Of a stretch of DNA of 47,571 nucleotides, positions 16,148 through 23,967 are shown one piece after another (the first letter of the stretch is position 1; each line of letters opens with the position of its first letter). The translations under genes were made by a program, and so were the position numbers. The notes below the pieces were generated by a model, which was given only the letters and a program-made list of their open reading frames with translations, made no database searches and was not told the origin of the DNA. The DNA comes from Anaerolineales bacterium UBA6055 (GTDB lineage: Bacteria > Chloroflexota > Anaerolineae > Aggregatilineales > Phototrophicaceae), in the NCBI GenBank assembly GCA_002428985.1, contig DIYL01000053.1, positions 1 through 47,571 on the forward strand. The letters run 5' to 3'.

Positions 16148-17476
16148 TCAGTCTTTCTCCCAGAAAGTCTCTGGTAAATCGATCTCACGTTGAGGTTTAC
16201 GACCGGATACTTCAATGCCGTACCAGCCTTGCTCCATCAAACTAATCAGGTCAGGGATTTCGCTTCCATTGATGTTCTGCCACTCGATGATTTCCATGAG
16301 TTGGAGCTTTTTCTTGGCTTTGTTACGCTTCGTCAATACGATAAATGGTAGACGCTCGTAGACTGCTTTTTCCATCTGACTAGGCGCACCCGGGTTCGCC
16401 CGTTGTGCCAGAATCGTCAACGCACTCCGAATACGCTTGAGGATTGTCCCACCGCGAAACGCCCAAATTTGTCGGGGTGCATTGTTCATGGTTAACGGTA
16501 GACGAGTTGCAATGGCTTGATCTGCTGTGATTTCATCGAGAATAATAGAATCGGGTTTTTCGAGCAAAGCTTGGCGCACATGTTCCTCATACCAGATAGG
16601 CTCATCATCGCCATACCCCCAACGCACGACACGTTGTTGTATACTTTCAGGTGGGCAAATTTCACCGGTACGTTCAATCGTCACAACTTGCCCAATATCG
16701 AGCATTTCTTGTGTGAGTGCCGATAATAGTGTGGTCTTACCACTTTCTGGTTCGCCCATAATCACAATACCGTGGTTCGATTTCACCAAAGCACGGAGCA
16801 ATGTCGCCGCATCTTCCGTCATAAAGTCAGATTCAACGAGATCGTCTAATGTCGGCATTACGGTTGGATGCACCCGAATATCAACAGTCGTCTCCATCGT
16901 AAACGGCGGAAATGCAATATTAAAGCTGACTTTACGCCTGTTGTAAGTCAAGCCACATTCCATAAACGCCATGCCATCAACATAGGTCGCCCGCGCATCG
17001 CGCAAAATACGTCGAATAATTTCATTAAGATGCAGATTATCAGTAAACAGTGAATCAAGTACAGTTAACTCCTCACCGGGTCCATAGCGCACCGATGCTT
17101 TATCCACCCCTTCAATCGAAATGGTTGTGATACGTTCGTCAGCCAATAAAGGATCAAGTGGACCGTAACCATAAATTTCACCGTAGACGCGATGAATAAT
17201 ATCAGCTTGTTCACCGGGCATTAAATTGAGCGACTCGACTGCAAAAATGTACTTTGCAGAATCGCCAACCAATTGCATCCGTTGTGTGCGGGTTTCAGCC
17301 GCTTTGAATGCATCTGAGTCATGGTCATGTTCCATATTAAATTGCTCGACAATACGCTCAAGTATCGCCTCAACAGAGATACGTGCCCCTGTCTTTGATT
17401 CTAATATTTTCGGCTGACGGCGTTCATATACCGATTTGACTTGGGGTTGTTCATCTTGATGATTATTATCAGTCAT
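16148..17476 (-). CDS. Stand-alone CpaF/TadA-type secretion ATPase
   Basis: A 442-residue P-loop ATPase of the type II/IV secretion family, closest to CpaF/TadA. The N-terminal part has the YGYGPLDPLLADERITTISI motif of CpaF proteins. The core carries Walker A GEPESGKTT (241-249), an Asp/Glu-rich box near TIERTGEI, and Walker B SIILDEI (310-316). CpaF normally powers assembly of Flp/Tad pili together with TadB/TadC membrane proteins and prepilins; none of these is in the window. The His box looks weak. It starts 3 bases after the nicotinate phosphoribosyltransferase gene, so the two are co-transcribed and probably co-translated, an unusual pairing. It may serve a pilus encoded elsewhere or be a repurposed ATPase. 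Confidence 0.82.
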   Translation of the reverse strand: MTDNNHQDEQPQVKSVYERRQPKILESKTGARISVEAILERIVEQFNMEHDHDSDAFKAAETRTQRMQLVGDSAKYIFAVESLNLMPGEQADIIHRVYGEIYGYGPLDPLLADERITTISIEGVDKASVRYGPGEELTVLDSLFTDNLHLNEIIRRILRDARATYVDGMAFMECGLTYNRRKVSFNIAFPPFTMETTVDIRVHPTVMPTLDDLVESDFMTEDAATLLRALVKSNHGIVIMGEPESGKTTLLSALTQEMLDIGQVVTIERTGEICPPESIQQRVVRWGYGDDEPIWYEEHVRQALLEKPDSIILDEITADQAIATRLPLTMNNAPRQIWAFRGGTILKRIRSALTILAQRANPGAPSQMEKAVYERLPFIVLTKRNKAKKKLQLMEIIEWQNINGSEIPDLISLMEQGWYGIEVSGRKPQREIDLPETFWEKD

Positions 17477-17479
17477 AAT

Positions 17480-18820
17480 TTATATCTCACTCAAATTAAT
17501 GCGTTCTAGATCAGGATTATCACAAGGGCGACGACCCACTTTTGGCATATTCACCCACTCGTCATTCATTTTCACACGCACCACATCCATCGTAAAGTCA
17601 GAGTTCGTACGCTTATCATTTGTTAAAAATGTCGAGCCGACGCCATAACTGTCAACTGGTACACCTTCACGCTCAAATCGGGCAACTTTCTCACGATTAA
17701 AACCACCCGATACCACAATTTGTGTATTCCGACAAAAATCACGGGCAACATCTTGCATATCCGATGCTACATCCCAACCTTCCCATGTGGTGTTAATCGC
17801 CTCACGTGCAGTAAACACCAACTGCGGGCTGACACCACGCTCTGCACCATCAGGTTGGGATACATCACGAAGTTTCCCACTTGTATCAAGACGCACACCA
17901 TTTAATGTCCAGCGTTTCATAGCATCAGCATCATTATTCTTATAAGCTTGTTGGTACTGTTCCCAATAAGTCACCAATGTGTGGCGGATTGACGTCACAA
18001 TATTATTATTGAAATCTGCAAGCAAAATACGGGGAGTTTCAATTGGTATATGACGTGCGAACTGTATCATCGTCTCGGTACTATCTGCAAGGAAACAAGC
18101 AATCATAGCATGAGGTAATGTTCCACCACCTTTTCCGCCCCACCATGCTGCTTGTGCATCGGTACTCACAAGTGGGGTTAGGTCTTTACCCGTATCTTGA
18201 TGATAACGGCGTAGAGCCAGCCAGTAGGCGTAACCATCCATCGCTTGAACTTCTGGAACATCAAATCGTGCGGGGAAAAATAATACCGATTTGCCATTTG
18301 CAACTTCAACCACTTCATAAACATTTGTCGCAATCCGACTCGCACGCGATAGCACACCTAAAATGGTGGTTTCCAGCAGTGCAAAATCACGGTAGCGTCC
18401 ACGCACCTCAATAACAGTTAGTACATTTTCGGGGTCACCATCATAATATGTCACGACACCATCTTGTACGGCATCAATCTCAAGATCTTGCCATGTTTCT
18501 ACCCATTCGTCTTGCTCATTAAAATACCCTGTCGCATGACGTAATTGAGCGAGTGCATTATCCACACCAGCAATTAATGCCATCGGCGAGCGACGATTAA
18601 AAATCTGCGCCTCTACTTCAATATCACCTATCGGCAACTCATTTGCGCCTGTGATGTTACGTGGATTTTGCCCCGCATAGGTATAGTCTTCAGCATTAAG
18701 TGCTTCGAGAATACGGGTGATATTGGCAAAATATTTATCAGCGTAATAACCACGCCGTAAACCATCAATGTGTAATCCAAAATTTTCGGTTTTAAGACGT
18801 TTCTTGTCAAATATGGACAT
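17480..18820 (-). CDS. Nicotinate phosphoribosyltransferase-like protein
   Basis: Belongs to the type II phosphoribosyltransferase family of NAD salvage: nicotinate plus PRPP gives nicotinate mononucleotide. Visible motifs are a Tyr-rich N terminus (LRRGYYADKYF), PARFDVPEVQAMDGY, GTLPHAMI, LLADFNNNIV, the active-site NGVRLDTSGKLRD, and the phosphate-binding VVSGGFNREKVARFE with DSYGVGSTF. The 446-residue length fits the family. The closely related nicotinamide and quinolinate enzymes cannot be wholly excluded, but DSYGVGT-like and GVRLDSGDL-like motifs favour nicotinate. A GGAGG ribosome site precedes the ATG. It leads a two-gene unit with the CpaF-type ATPase. Confidence 0.85.
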   Translation of the reverse strand: MSIFDKKRLKTENFGLHIDGLRRGYYADKYFANITRILEALNAEDYTYAGQNPRNITGANELPIGDIEVEAQIFNRRSPMALIAGVDNALAQLRHATGYFNEQDEWVETWQDLEIDAVQDGVVTYYDGDPENVLTVIEVRGRYRDFALLETTILGVLSRASRIATNVYEVVEVANGKSVLFFPARFDVPEVQAMDGYAYWLALRRYHQDTGKDLTPLVSTDAQAAWWGGKGGGTLPHAMIACFLADSTETMIQFARHIPIETPRILLADFNNNIVTSIRHTLVTYWEQYQQAYKNNDADAMKRWTLNGVRLDTSGKLRDVSQPDGAERGVSPQLVFTAREAINTTWEGWDVASDMQDVARDFCRNTQIVVSGGFNREKVARFEREGVPVDSYGVGSTFLTNDKRTNSDFTMDVVRVKMNDEWVNMPKVGRRPCDNPDLERINLSEI

Positions 18821-18977
18821 GGAAATGCCTCCATGATGTGCATAAACTCATTACCAGTATAGCATCATGCCTGTGTCTAAGAACAAACAATTGATAATTT
18901 CTTATGTACACTCAATCTCATATCTGTTATATACTTGCCGACTGTCAAATAAACAGATAATTAACGGAAAAAACTCT

Positions 18978-19937
18978 ATGGAAACTGTTATAACCGGATC
19001 AATCGCATACGACTACCTGATGCGCTTCCCCGGACACTTTAAAGAGCATTTCATCGCAGATGCACTAGAAAACATCAGCTTAAGCTTCCTTGTTGATGAT
19101 ATGACAAAGCATTGGGGTGGTGTAGCAGCAAATATCGCATTCACTATGGCAAAACTTGGAACGAATCCCAAATTAATGGGAACAGTAGGGCGAGATTTTG
19201 GCGATTATCGCGACTGGTTAGAAAGCCACGGTGTCGACTGTAGTACAGTCATTCAGATTGATGAGGTGTTTACGGCATCATTCTTTGCTAACACCGACAA
19301 TGACAATAATCAGCTTGCATTTTTCTATGGTGGTGCGATGAACCTCGCCCGCAATTACAAACTCTCTGACGCCATGAACACCACCCCTGATATGGTAGTT
19401 GTGTCACCAAACGATCCAGTTGCAATGGTCAACCTTACCCAAGAATGTCGAGATCGGGGAATCCGCTTTATCTACGATCCAAGCCAACAAGTCCCCCGTC
19501 TGAGCGGTGAAGAGCTTAAGCGCGGGATGGAAGGCGCATATTTAATGGTGGTCAATACTTACGAAGCCAGTGTCATATCAGAAAAAACAGGCTTATCGCT
19601 TGATGATCTACGCAAAGAAATTGAATTTTTGATTATCACCGAAGGCGAAAAAGGTTCAAAGATTTATACCAACGGAGATATTCTCGAAATCCCAGCCTTT
19701 TCTATTGGTGAAATCAAAGATCCAACTGGTGCGGGTGATGCTTATCGTGCCGGTTTATTATCCGGCATCATTAGAGAATTACCGCTTGATTTATCAGCCC
19801 AAATGGGTGCATTATGTGCTACGTATGCGCTTGAATTTGTTGGTACACAAAATCACGATTTTAGAATTGAAGACTTCATTAGACGTTTCCGTCAACATCT
19901 AGATGATAACGGCCAACTCGACGCCCTTTATGAGTAA
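18978..19937 (+). CDS. PfkB-family kinase, probable adenosine kinase
   Basis: A 319-residue ribokinase-fold sugar/nucleoside kinase. The ATG at 18978 is chosen after a weak GGAAAA; the frame is open upstream but that part does not resemble the family. The substrate-binding GGVAANIA motif is at 48-55 and the anion-hole/catalytic motif DPTGAGDAYRAG at 248-259, with D254 as the base. The overall pattern (ITGSIAYDYLMRFPG at the start, FFYGGAMNLA in the lid) is close to adenosine kinase-like members of Chloroflexi and Actinobacteria. Its position in front of ahcY strengthens this: AhcY releases adenosine, which must be removed to pull the hydrolysis forward. Sugar kinase activity remains possible. 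Confidence 0.82.
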   Translation: METVITGSIAYDYLMRFPGHFKEHFIADALENISLSFLVDDMTKHWGGVAANIAFTMAKLGTNPKLMGTVGRDFGDYRDWLESHGVDCSTVIQIDEVFTASFFANTDNDNNQLAFFYGGAMNLARNYKLSDAMNTTPDMVVVSPNDPVAMVNLTQECRDRGIRFIYDPSQQVPRLSGEELKRGMEGAYLMVVNTYEASVISEKTGLSLDDLRKEIEFLIITEGEKGSKIYTNGDILEIPAFSIGEIKDPTGAGDAYRAGLLSGIIRELPLDLSAQMGALCATYALEFVGTQNHDFRIEDFIRRFRQHLDDNGQLDALYE

Positions 19938-19970
19938 TGTAAGTGTATGGTTTGTGCAACATTCCAAGTG

Positions 19971-19999
19971 GCGACAACTTTAGTAAGATATGTTACAAT
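19971..19999 (+). promoter_or_regulatory. Candidate promoter of ahcY
   Basis: GCGACA and TACAAT are separated by 17 bases, in the gap between the kinase gene and ahcY. It could allow ahcY to be expressed apart from the kinase. Confidence 0.4.
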
Positions 20000-20052
20000 G
20001 CGCCCGTTTGTGCATAGAATCACACAGACATAGGTGATTTACAGGAGAAAAA

Positions 20053-21315
20053 ATGACTATAGAACATGATATTAAAGATGTCGAACTCGCTACTGGCGGT
20101 CGGTATCGTATCGAATGGGCAGGACAAGAAATGCCTGTCTTGAAACAAATCCGTGAACGTTTTGAAAAAGAAAAACCCCTCAAAGGTGTTCGTATCTCTG
20201 CATGTTTGCATGTTACAACCGAAACAGCAAACTTGATGCAAACCCTACAGGCTGGTGGTGCAGATGTTGTTTTGACGGCATCTAACCCACTATCAACACA
20301 GGATGATGTGGCAGCTTCCCTTGTTGCACATAACGAAATCCCTGTGTATGCGATCAAAGGTGAAGACAACGAAACGTACTACAAACATATTCACGCGTCA
20401 CTTGATCACAAACCTCATATTACAATGGATGATGGTGCTGACCTTGTGGGTACAATCCACAAAGACCGCCGTGAAATTCTTGAAACCATTGTTGGTGGTA
20501 CAGAAGAAACCACAACAGGTGTCATTCGTCTACGCGCAATGGCAAATGATGGTGCACTTGAATTCCCTGTAATCGCCGTTAACGACAGCGACACAAAACA
20601 CCTTTTTGACAACCGTTATGGTACAGGACAAAGTACACTCGATGGCATTATCCGTGCAACCAACATCCTGCTGGCAGGTCGTGTTGTAGTCGTTGCAGGT
20701 TATGGCTGGTGTAGTCGTGGTATTGCATCCCGTGCAGAAGGTATGGGTGCAAATGTTATCGTCACCGAAATTAACCCAATGCGTGCACTTGAAGCTGTGA
20801 TGGATGGCTATCGTGTGATGCCAATGCAAGAAGCCGCCAAAATTGGGGACATCTTCGTAACTGCAACAGGCGACATCAATGTTATCGATACCCATCACTT
20901 TGAAGCTATGAAACATGGTGCAATCGTATCTAACTCAGGTCACTTCAATGTTGAACTGAACCTCCAAGGTCTTGCAGACATGTCTGAGAGTGAGCCAACA
21001 CTTGTTCGTCCATTTGTTGAAGAATACAAAGTTAGTGGACGCTCCATCTATGTTCTCGGTGAAGGTCGCTTGATTAATCTTGCTGCAGCAGAGGGACACC
21101 CTGCATCAGTCATGGACATGAGTTTTGCAAACCAAGCACTTGGCGCAGAATATATGATGCGTAATGCAGAAACTCTCGAAAACAGTGTCTACACAATCCC
21201 AGAAGATGTCGATATGGAAATCGCTCGTCTTAAACTTGTTGCAATGGGAATTGACATTGACACCTTGACTGAAGAACAAGAAACCTATCTCAACCAATGG
21301 CAAGAAGGTACCTAA
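20053..21315 (+). CDS. ahcY: Adenosylhomocysteinase
   Basis: Hydrolyses S-adenosylhomocysteine to adenosine and homocysteine with bound NAD, relieving product inhibition of methyltransferases. Motifs: SACLHVTTETANL and LTASNPLSTQDD near the N terminus, the active-site segment with NDSDTKHLFDNRYGTGQS, the NAD-binding VAGYGWCSRG (214-223), and NSGHFNVEL. The 420 residues lack the insertion seen in many proteobacterial enzymes. The protein ends LTEEQETYLNQWQEGT, without the terminal KPDHYRY of most homologues, as in some thermophile-type enzymes. A clear AGGAG precedes the ATG. The adenosine kinase-like gene lies immediately upstream and a hairpin terminator follows. Confidence 0.96.
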   Translation: MTIEHDIKDVELATGGRYRIEWAGQEMPVLKQIRERFEKEKPLKGVRISACLHVTTETANLMQTLQAGGADVVLTASNPLSTQDDVAASLVAHNEIPVYAIKGEDNETYYKHIHASLDHKPHITMDDGADLVGTIHKDRREILETIVGGTEETTTGVIRLRAMANDGALEFPVIAVNDSDTKHLFDNRYGTGQSTLDGIIRATNILLAGRVVVVAGYGWCSRGIASRAEGMGANVIVTEINPMRALEAVMDGYRVMPMQEAAKIGDIFVTATGDINVIDTHHFEAMKHGAIVSNSGHFNVELNLQGLADMSESEPTLVRPFVEEYKVSGRSIYVLGEGRLINLAAAEGHPASVMDMSFANQALGAEYMMRNAETLENSVYTIPEDVDMEIARLKLVAMGIDIDTLTEEQETYLNQWQEGT

Positions 21316-21330
21316 TTCTCGGTTAGTAAA

Positions 21331-21366
21331 AAGTAGGATGAATGGCGATGTTCATCCTACTTGCTT
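21331..21366 (+). terminator. Terminator after ahcY
   Basis: A perfect 12-bp stem (AAGTAGGATGAA with TTCATCCTACTT) with an 8-base loop lies 15 bases after the stop. The following GCTTTAT is only weakly T-rich. Confidence 0.7.
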
Positions 21367-21414
21367 TATAATTGAGATTTAAATGTATTTATGTAATAAG
21401 GGAATGGGAGAAAT

Positions 21415-23832
21415 ATGAATTTCAAAAGACTCTTCACACTTTTTGTGCCTGTGATTCTTATGGCATTAACATTAACAGGCACAGTTTTTGCACAGGGGAA
21501 TGCAAGTGTACGCTTTATTCACGCAGTTCCTGGTGCACCAACAGTTGATGTTTATGTCAATAATCAGCTTGCAGTCGCAAATCTATCGTTTGGTACGGCT
21601 TCAACATATTTGACTGTTCCAGCAGGTGAACTTGCTGTAGTAGCTAATGTAGCAGGTACCGCTGACGTCGCATTCAGTCAGACAGCAAGTGTTAGCGACG
21701 GTGCAGTGATCTCCATGGTTGCCACATCACCTAGCGCACCACAATTTGACGCAGTTGTTGATGACCGCCGTGAGCTTTCATTTGGCAATACCCGCTTTTC
21801 AGTCGTACATGGTATCGAAGGCGCACCAGCAGTTGATGTTGTTTTCTTAGAAGACGGCACAGTCATTGCCGAGAATTTATCCTATGGTGATACATTTGGT
21901 ACATTTGATGTGCCTGCAGCAGTCTATGAATTGGCTGTCGTTCCAACCGGAAGTGATACCAGTGCTTCTATCGCAGATTTATCATTACCATTAACCGCAG
22001 GTACAACCAATGTTGTGCTCGTTTATGGCACAGCTGATGCTCCACAAGTACTCACTGCAACTGCTCCGACTGCTGTCAATGCAGATAGTGGTCTTGTTCG
22101 TTTCGCCCATGGTGTTCTCGGTGCAGATCCAGTAGATATTACAATTAATGGTAGCTTGATTGCTCCAATGGTTGCTTTCGGTGTACCATCAGAGCACATT
22201 GCATTACCAGCTGGTTCACACGAAGTTGTCCTGAGTGTAGGCGGCACGGATATTGCGACAGTTCCATTAGACGTTGTCGCAGGCGAAGCACAGACAGTTG
22301 TTGCACTTGGCAATGCTGACAGCATTAGTGTTTCCGCATTTGCAGACGACCTCAGTGGTTTGACTGCTGATGACGCACTTGTTAGCGTCATTAATGCAAT
22401 TCCTGACAGTACCATCAATAGTTTAACTACCAGTGATGGTACAAGCCTTGCAGCAGACCTTGCATTTGATAATACAAGTGGTTCAACCTCTGTAGCAGCA
22501 GGTAGCCAATCCTTTACACTCGATCTCACCCTAGGTGCTGACGCTGGTGTTGTTGAAATTCCTGCAACCCAATTATATGGTGGTTCCTACTACAACGTGT
22601 TGCTACTTCCCGGTAATGCATTTACGGGTCCACAATTATTCGCTGCAGAAACCTCGATTTTACGTGGGCTCGGTGGCACAGCTGATGTTGTAGCCGCATC
22701 CGATACAAGTAGTACAGAAGTTGCAGTTGCAGCAACCCCTGCCCCAGTAACCGTAAGCGACGGCGAAGATGGTCCTGCCATCGCAAATGTTAACCTAGCA
22801 CCTGGTGCAAATCTGCACTTGCGTCAATATCCATCTGGTGAAGCACTCTCACTTGGTCTAGCACCATCTGGCGCAATTCTCGAGGTTATTGGTCGTCGCG
22901 GTCCATCCGAATACTTCCAAGGTGAACCTGCAGATGAACCCGTTGATTTGACCGACTTTGATGAAGATCCAGCAGAAGGTCTTGAAGAAGATGAAGACTT
23001 AGATGCCGAAGATACATGGCTTTTCGTCACCTACACCACACCCGATAGCGGTGCAATCAATGCATGGGTAAATGCACTTTACCTACAAGTTATTGATGCA
23101 GAAGGTGCTACAGCACGCCTTGCAGACCTCGAACTTGTTCGTCAAAACGAAGCTGGTGAAGCAATCGCGACATCTGTTACACCACCATCCGAACCCGTTG
23201 ACCGTGCATCTGTTGTTGTCTTTAACCTCGACCCCGGTGTTCAACTTAACATTCGCCGTACACTCGGTACAGCTGGTGAAGTTATCGCTCGGATTGACAC
23301 AGGTACAGTCATGAGCTTTATCGGTATTGATGAAGATGGCGAATGGGTATTTGTAGAATATCTCGCTCCTGATGGTGGCGCAGTAACTGGTTGGGTCAGT
23401 GAACAATATGTTCAATACCAACTTAACGGCGAATTATCAACACTAGAAGAAATTGAAGAAGTTGAAGAACTCTTCGCAATTATCGACGAAGACGAACGTG
23501 GTGAAATCATTGGTGACGGCGAACGTCCTGCATTGCCAACCCCTGATCCACTCGAAGATGTAGTCGTTGGTGAAATCTTCCTTGATCCAGGCGCTAGCTT
23601 GCAATTGCGTCGTACACCAGATATTGATGGTGAATCCCTTGATCTTATTCCAGCAGGTACCAGCGTCATCGTTGATGGTTACACCCGCAATAACGACTGG
23701 TTACTCGTCACCTTCGAAGAAACTGAAGGTTGGGTATCATCACAATATCTCGTTCTATCATTCAACGGCGAATTTGTTGAATTAGACGAAATCACAGAAG
23801 AAATTGAGCGTTTCAGCAATAGTGGCGACTAA
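21415..23832 (+). CDS. Secreted protein with DUF4397 repeats and three SH3-like domains
   Basis: An 805-residue exported protein with a signal peptide (about residues 1-26, ending VFAQ). About four DUF4397 modules follow (roughly 27-120, 121-215, 225-315, 325-415), recognisable by starts such as VRFIHAVPGAPTVDVYVN and VRFAHGVLGADPVDITING, each followed by L-x-F/Y-G and a strand with PAG. Three bacterial SH3-like domains follow, with starts such as VNLAPGANLHLRQYP, VFNLDPGVQLNIRRT and IFLDPGASLQLRR, and W-L/V-x-V-x-Y/F...GWVS-type ends. Acidic linkers separate them. No lipobox or sorting signal is seen. DUF4397 resembles immunoglobulin-like folds; a cell-surface or matrix role is likely but the ligand is unknown. 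A second DUF4397 protein is encoded next, in the same direction. Confidence 0.88.
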   Translation: MNFKRLFTLFVPVILMALTLTGTVFAQGNASVRFIHAVPGAPTVDVYVNNQLAVANLSFGTASTYLTVPAGELAVVANVAGTADVAFSQTASVSDGAVISMVATSPSAPQFDAVVDDRRELSFGNTRFSVVHGIEGAPAVDVVFLEDGTVIAENLSYGDTFGTFDVPAAVYELAVVPTGSDTSASIADLSLPLTAGTTNVVLVYGTADAPQVLTATAPTAVNADSGLVRFAHGVLGADPVDITINGSLIAPMVAFGVPSEHIALPAGSHEVVLSVGGTDIATVPLDVVAGEAQTVVALGNADSISVSAFADDLSGLTADDALVSVINAIPDSTINSLTTSDGTSLAADLAFDNTSGSTSVAAGSQSFTLDLTLGADAGVVEIPATQLYGGSYYNVLLLPGNAFTGPQLFAAETSILRGLGGTADVVAASDTSSTEVAVAATPAPVTVSDGEDGPAIANVNLAPGANLHLRQYPSGEALSLGLAPSGAILEVIGRRGPSEYFQGEPADEPVDLTDFDEDPAEGLEEDEDLDAEDTWLFVTYTTPDSGAINAWVNALYLQVIDAEGATARLADLELVRQNEAGEAIATSVTPPSEPVDRASVVVFNLDPGVQLNIRRTLGTAGEVIARIDTGTVMSFIGIDEDGEWVFVEYLAPDGGAVTGWVSEQYVQYQLNGELSTLEEIEEVEELFAIIDEDERGEIIGDGERPALPTPDPLEDVVVGEIFLDPGASLQLRRTPDIDGESLDLIPAGTSVIVDGYTRNNDWLLVTFEETEGWVSSQYLVLSFNGEFVELDEITEEIERFSNSGD

Positions 23833-23871
23833 TCGTCTAACCTGAACCACAAAAATTTAATTTGTATCAAG

Positions 23872-23896
23872 AGTCCTACCATCGCGTAGGACTTTT
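23872..23896 (+). terminator. Terminator between the two DUF4397 genes
   Basis: An 8-bp stem (AGTCCTAC with GTAGGACT) and a 6-base loop run into a short T run, 39 bases after the stop. Confidence 0.75.
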
Positions 23897-23967
23897 GAAT
23901 CCTTGCATGTCATCCAAAATCAATTGATAATAAAAACGTGAACAATAAATACAGTGGGGACATGATT

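Noticed and set aside
16527..16946. 139-codon plus-strand frame inside the CpaF-type gene
   Set aside because: Shadow of a well-supported P-loop ATPase; no recognisable motif.
19938..20052. SAH riboswitch ahead of ahcY
   Set aside because: I could not form the pseudoknotted structure or find the conserved core; the gap looks like an ordinary promoter region.
22023..22529. 168-codon minus-strand frame inside the first DUF4397 gene
   Set aside because: Low-complexity Ser/Ala/Thr composition, no SD, fully covered by a clear gene on the other strand.
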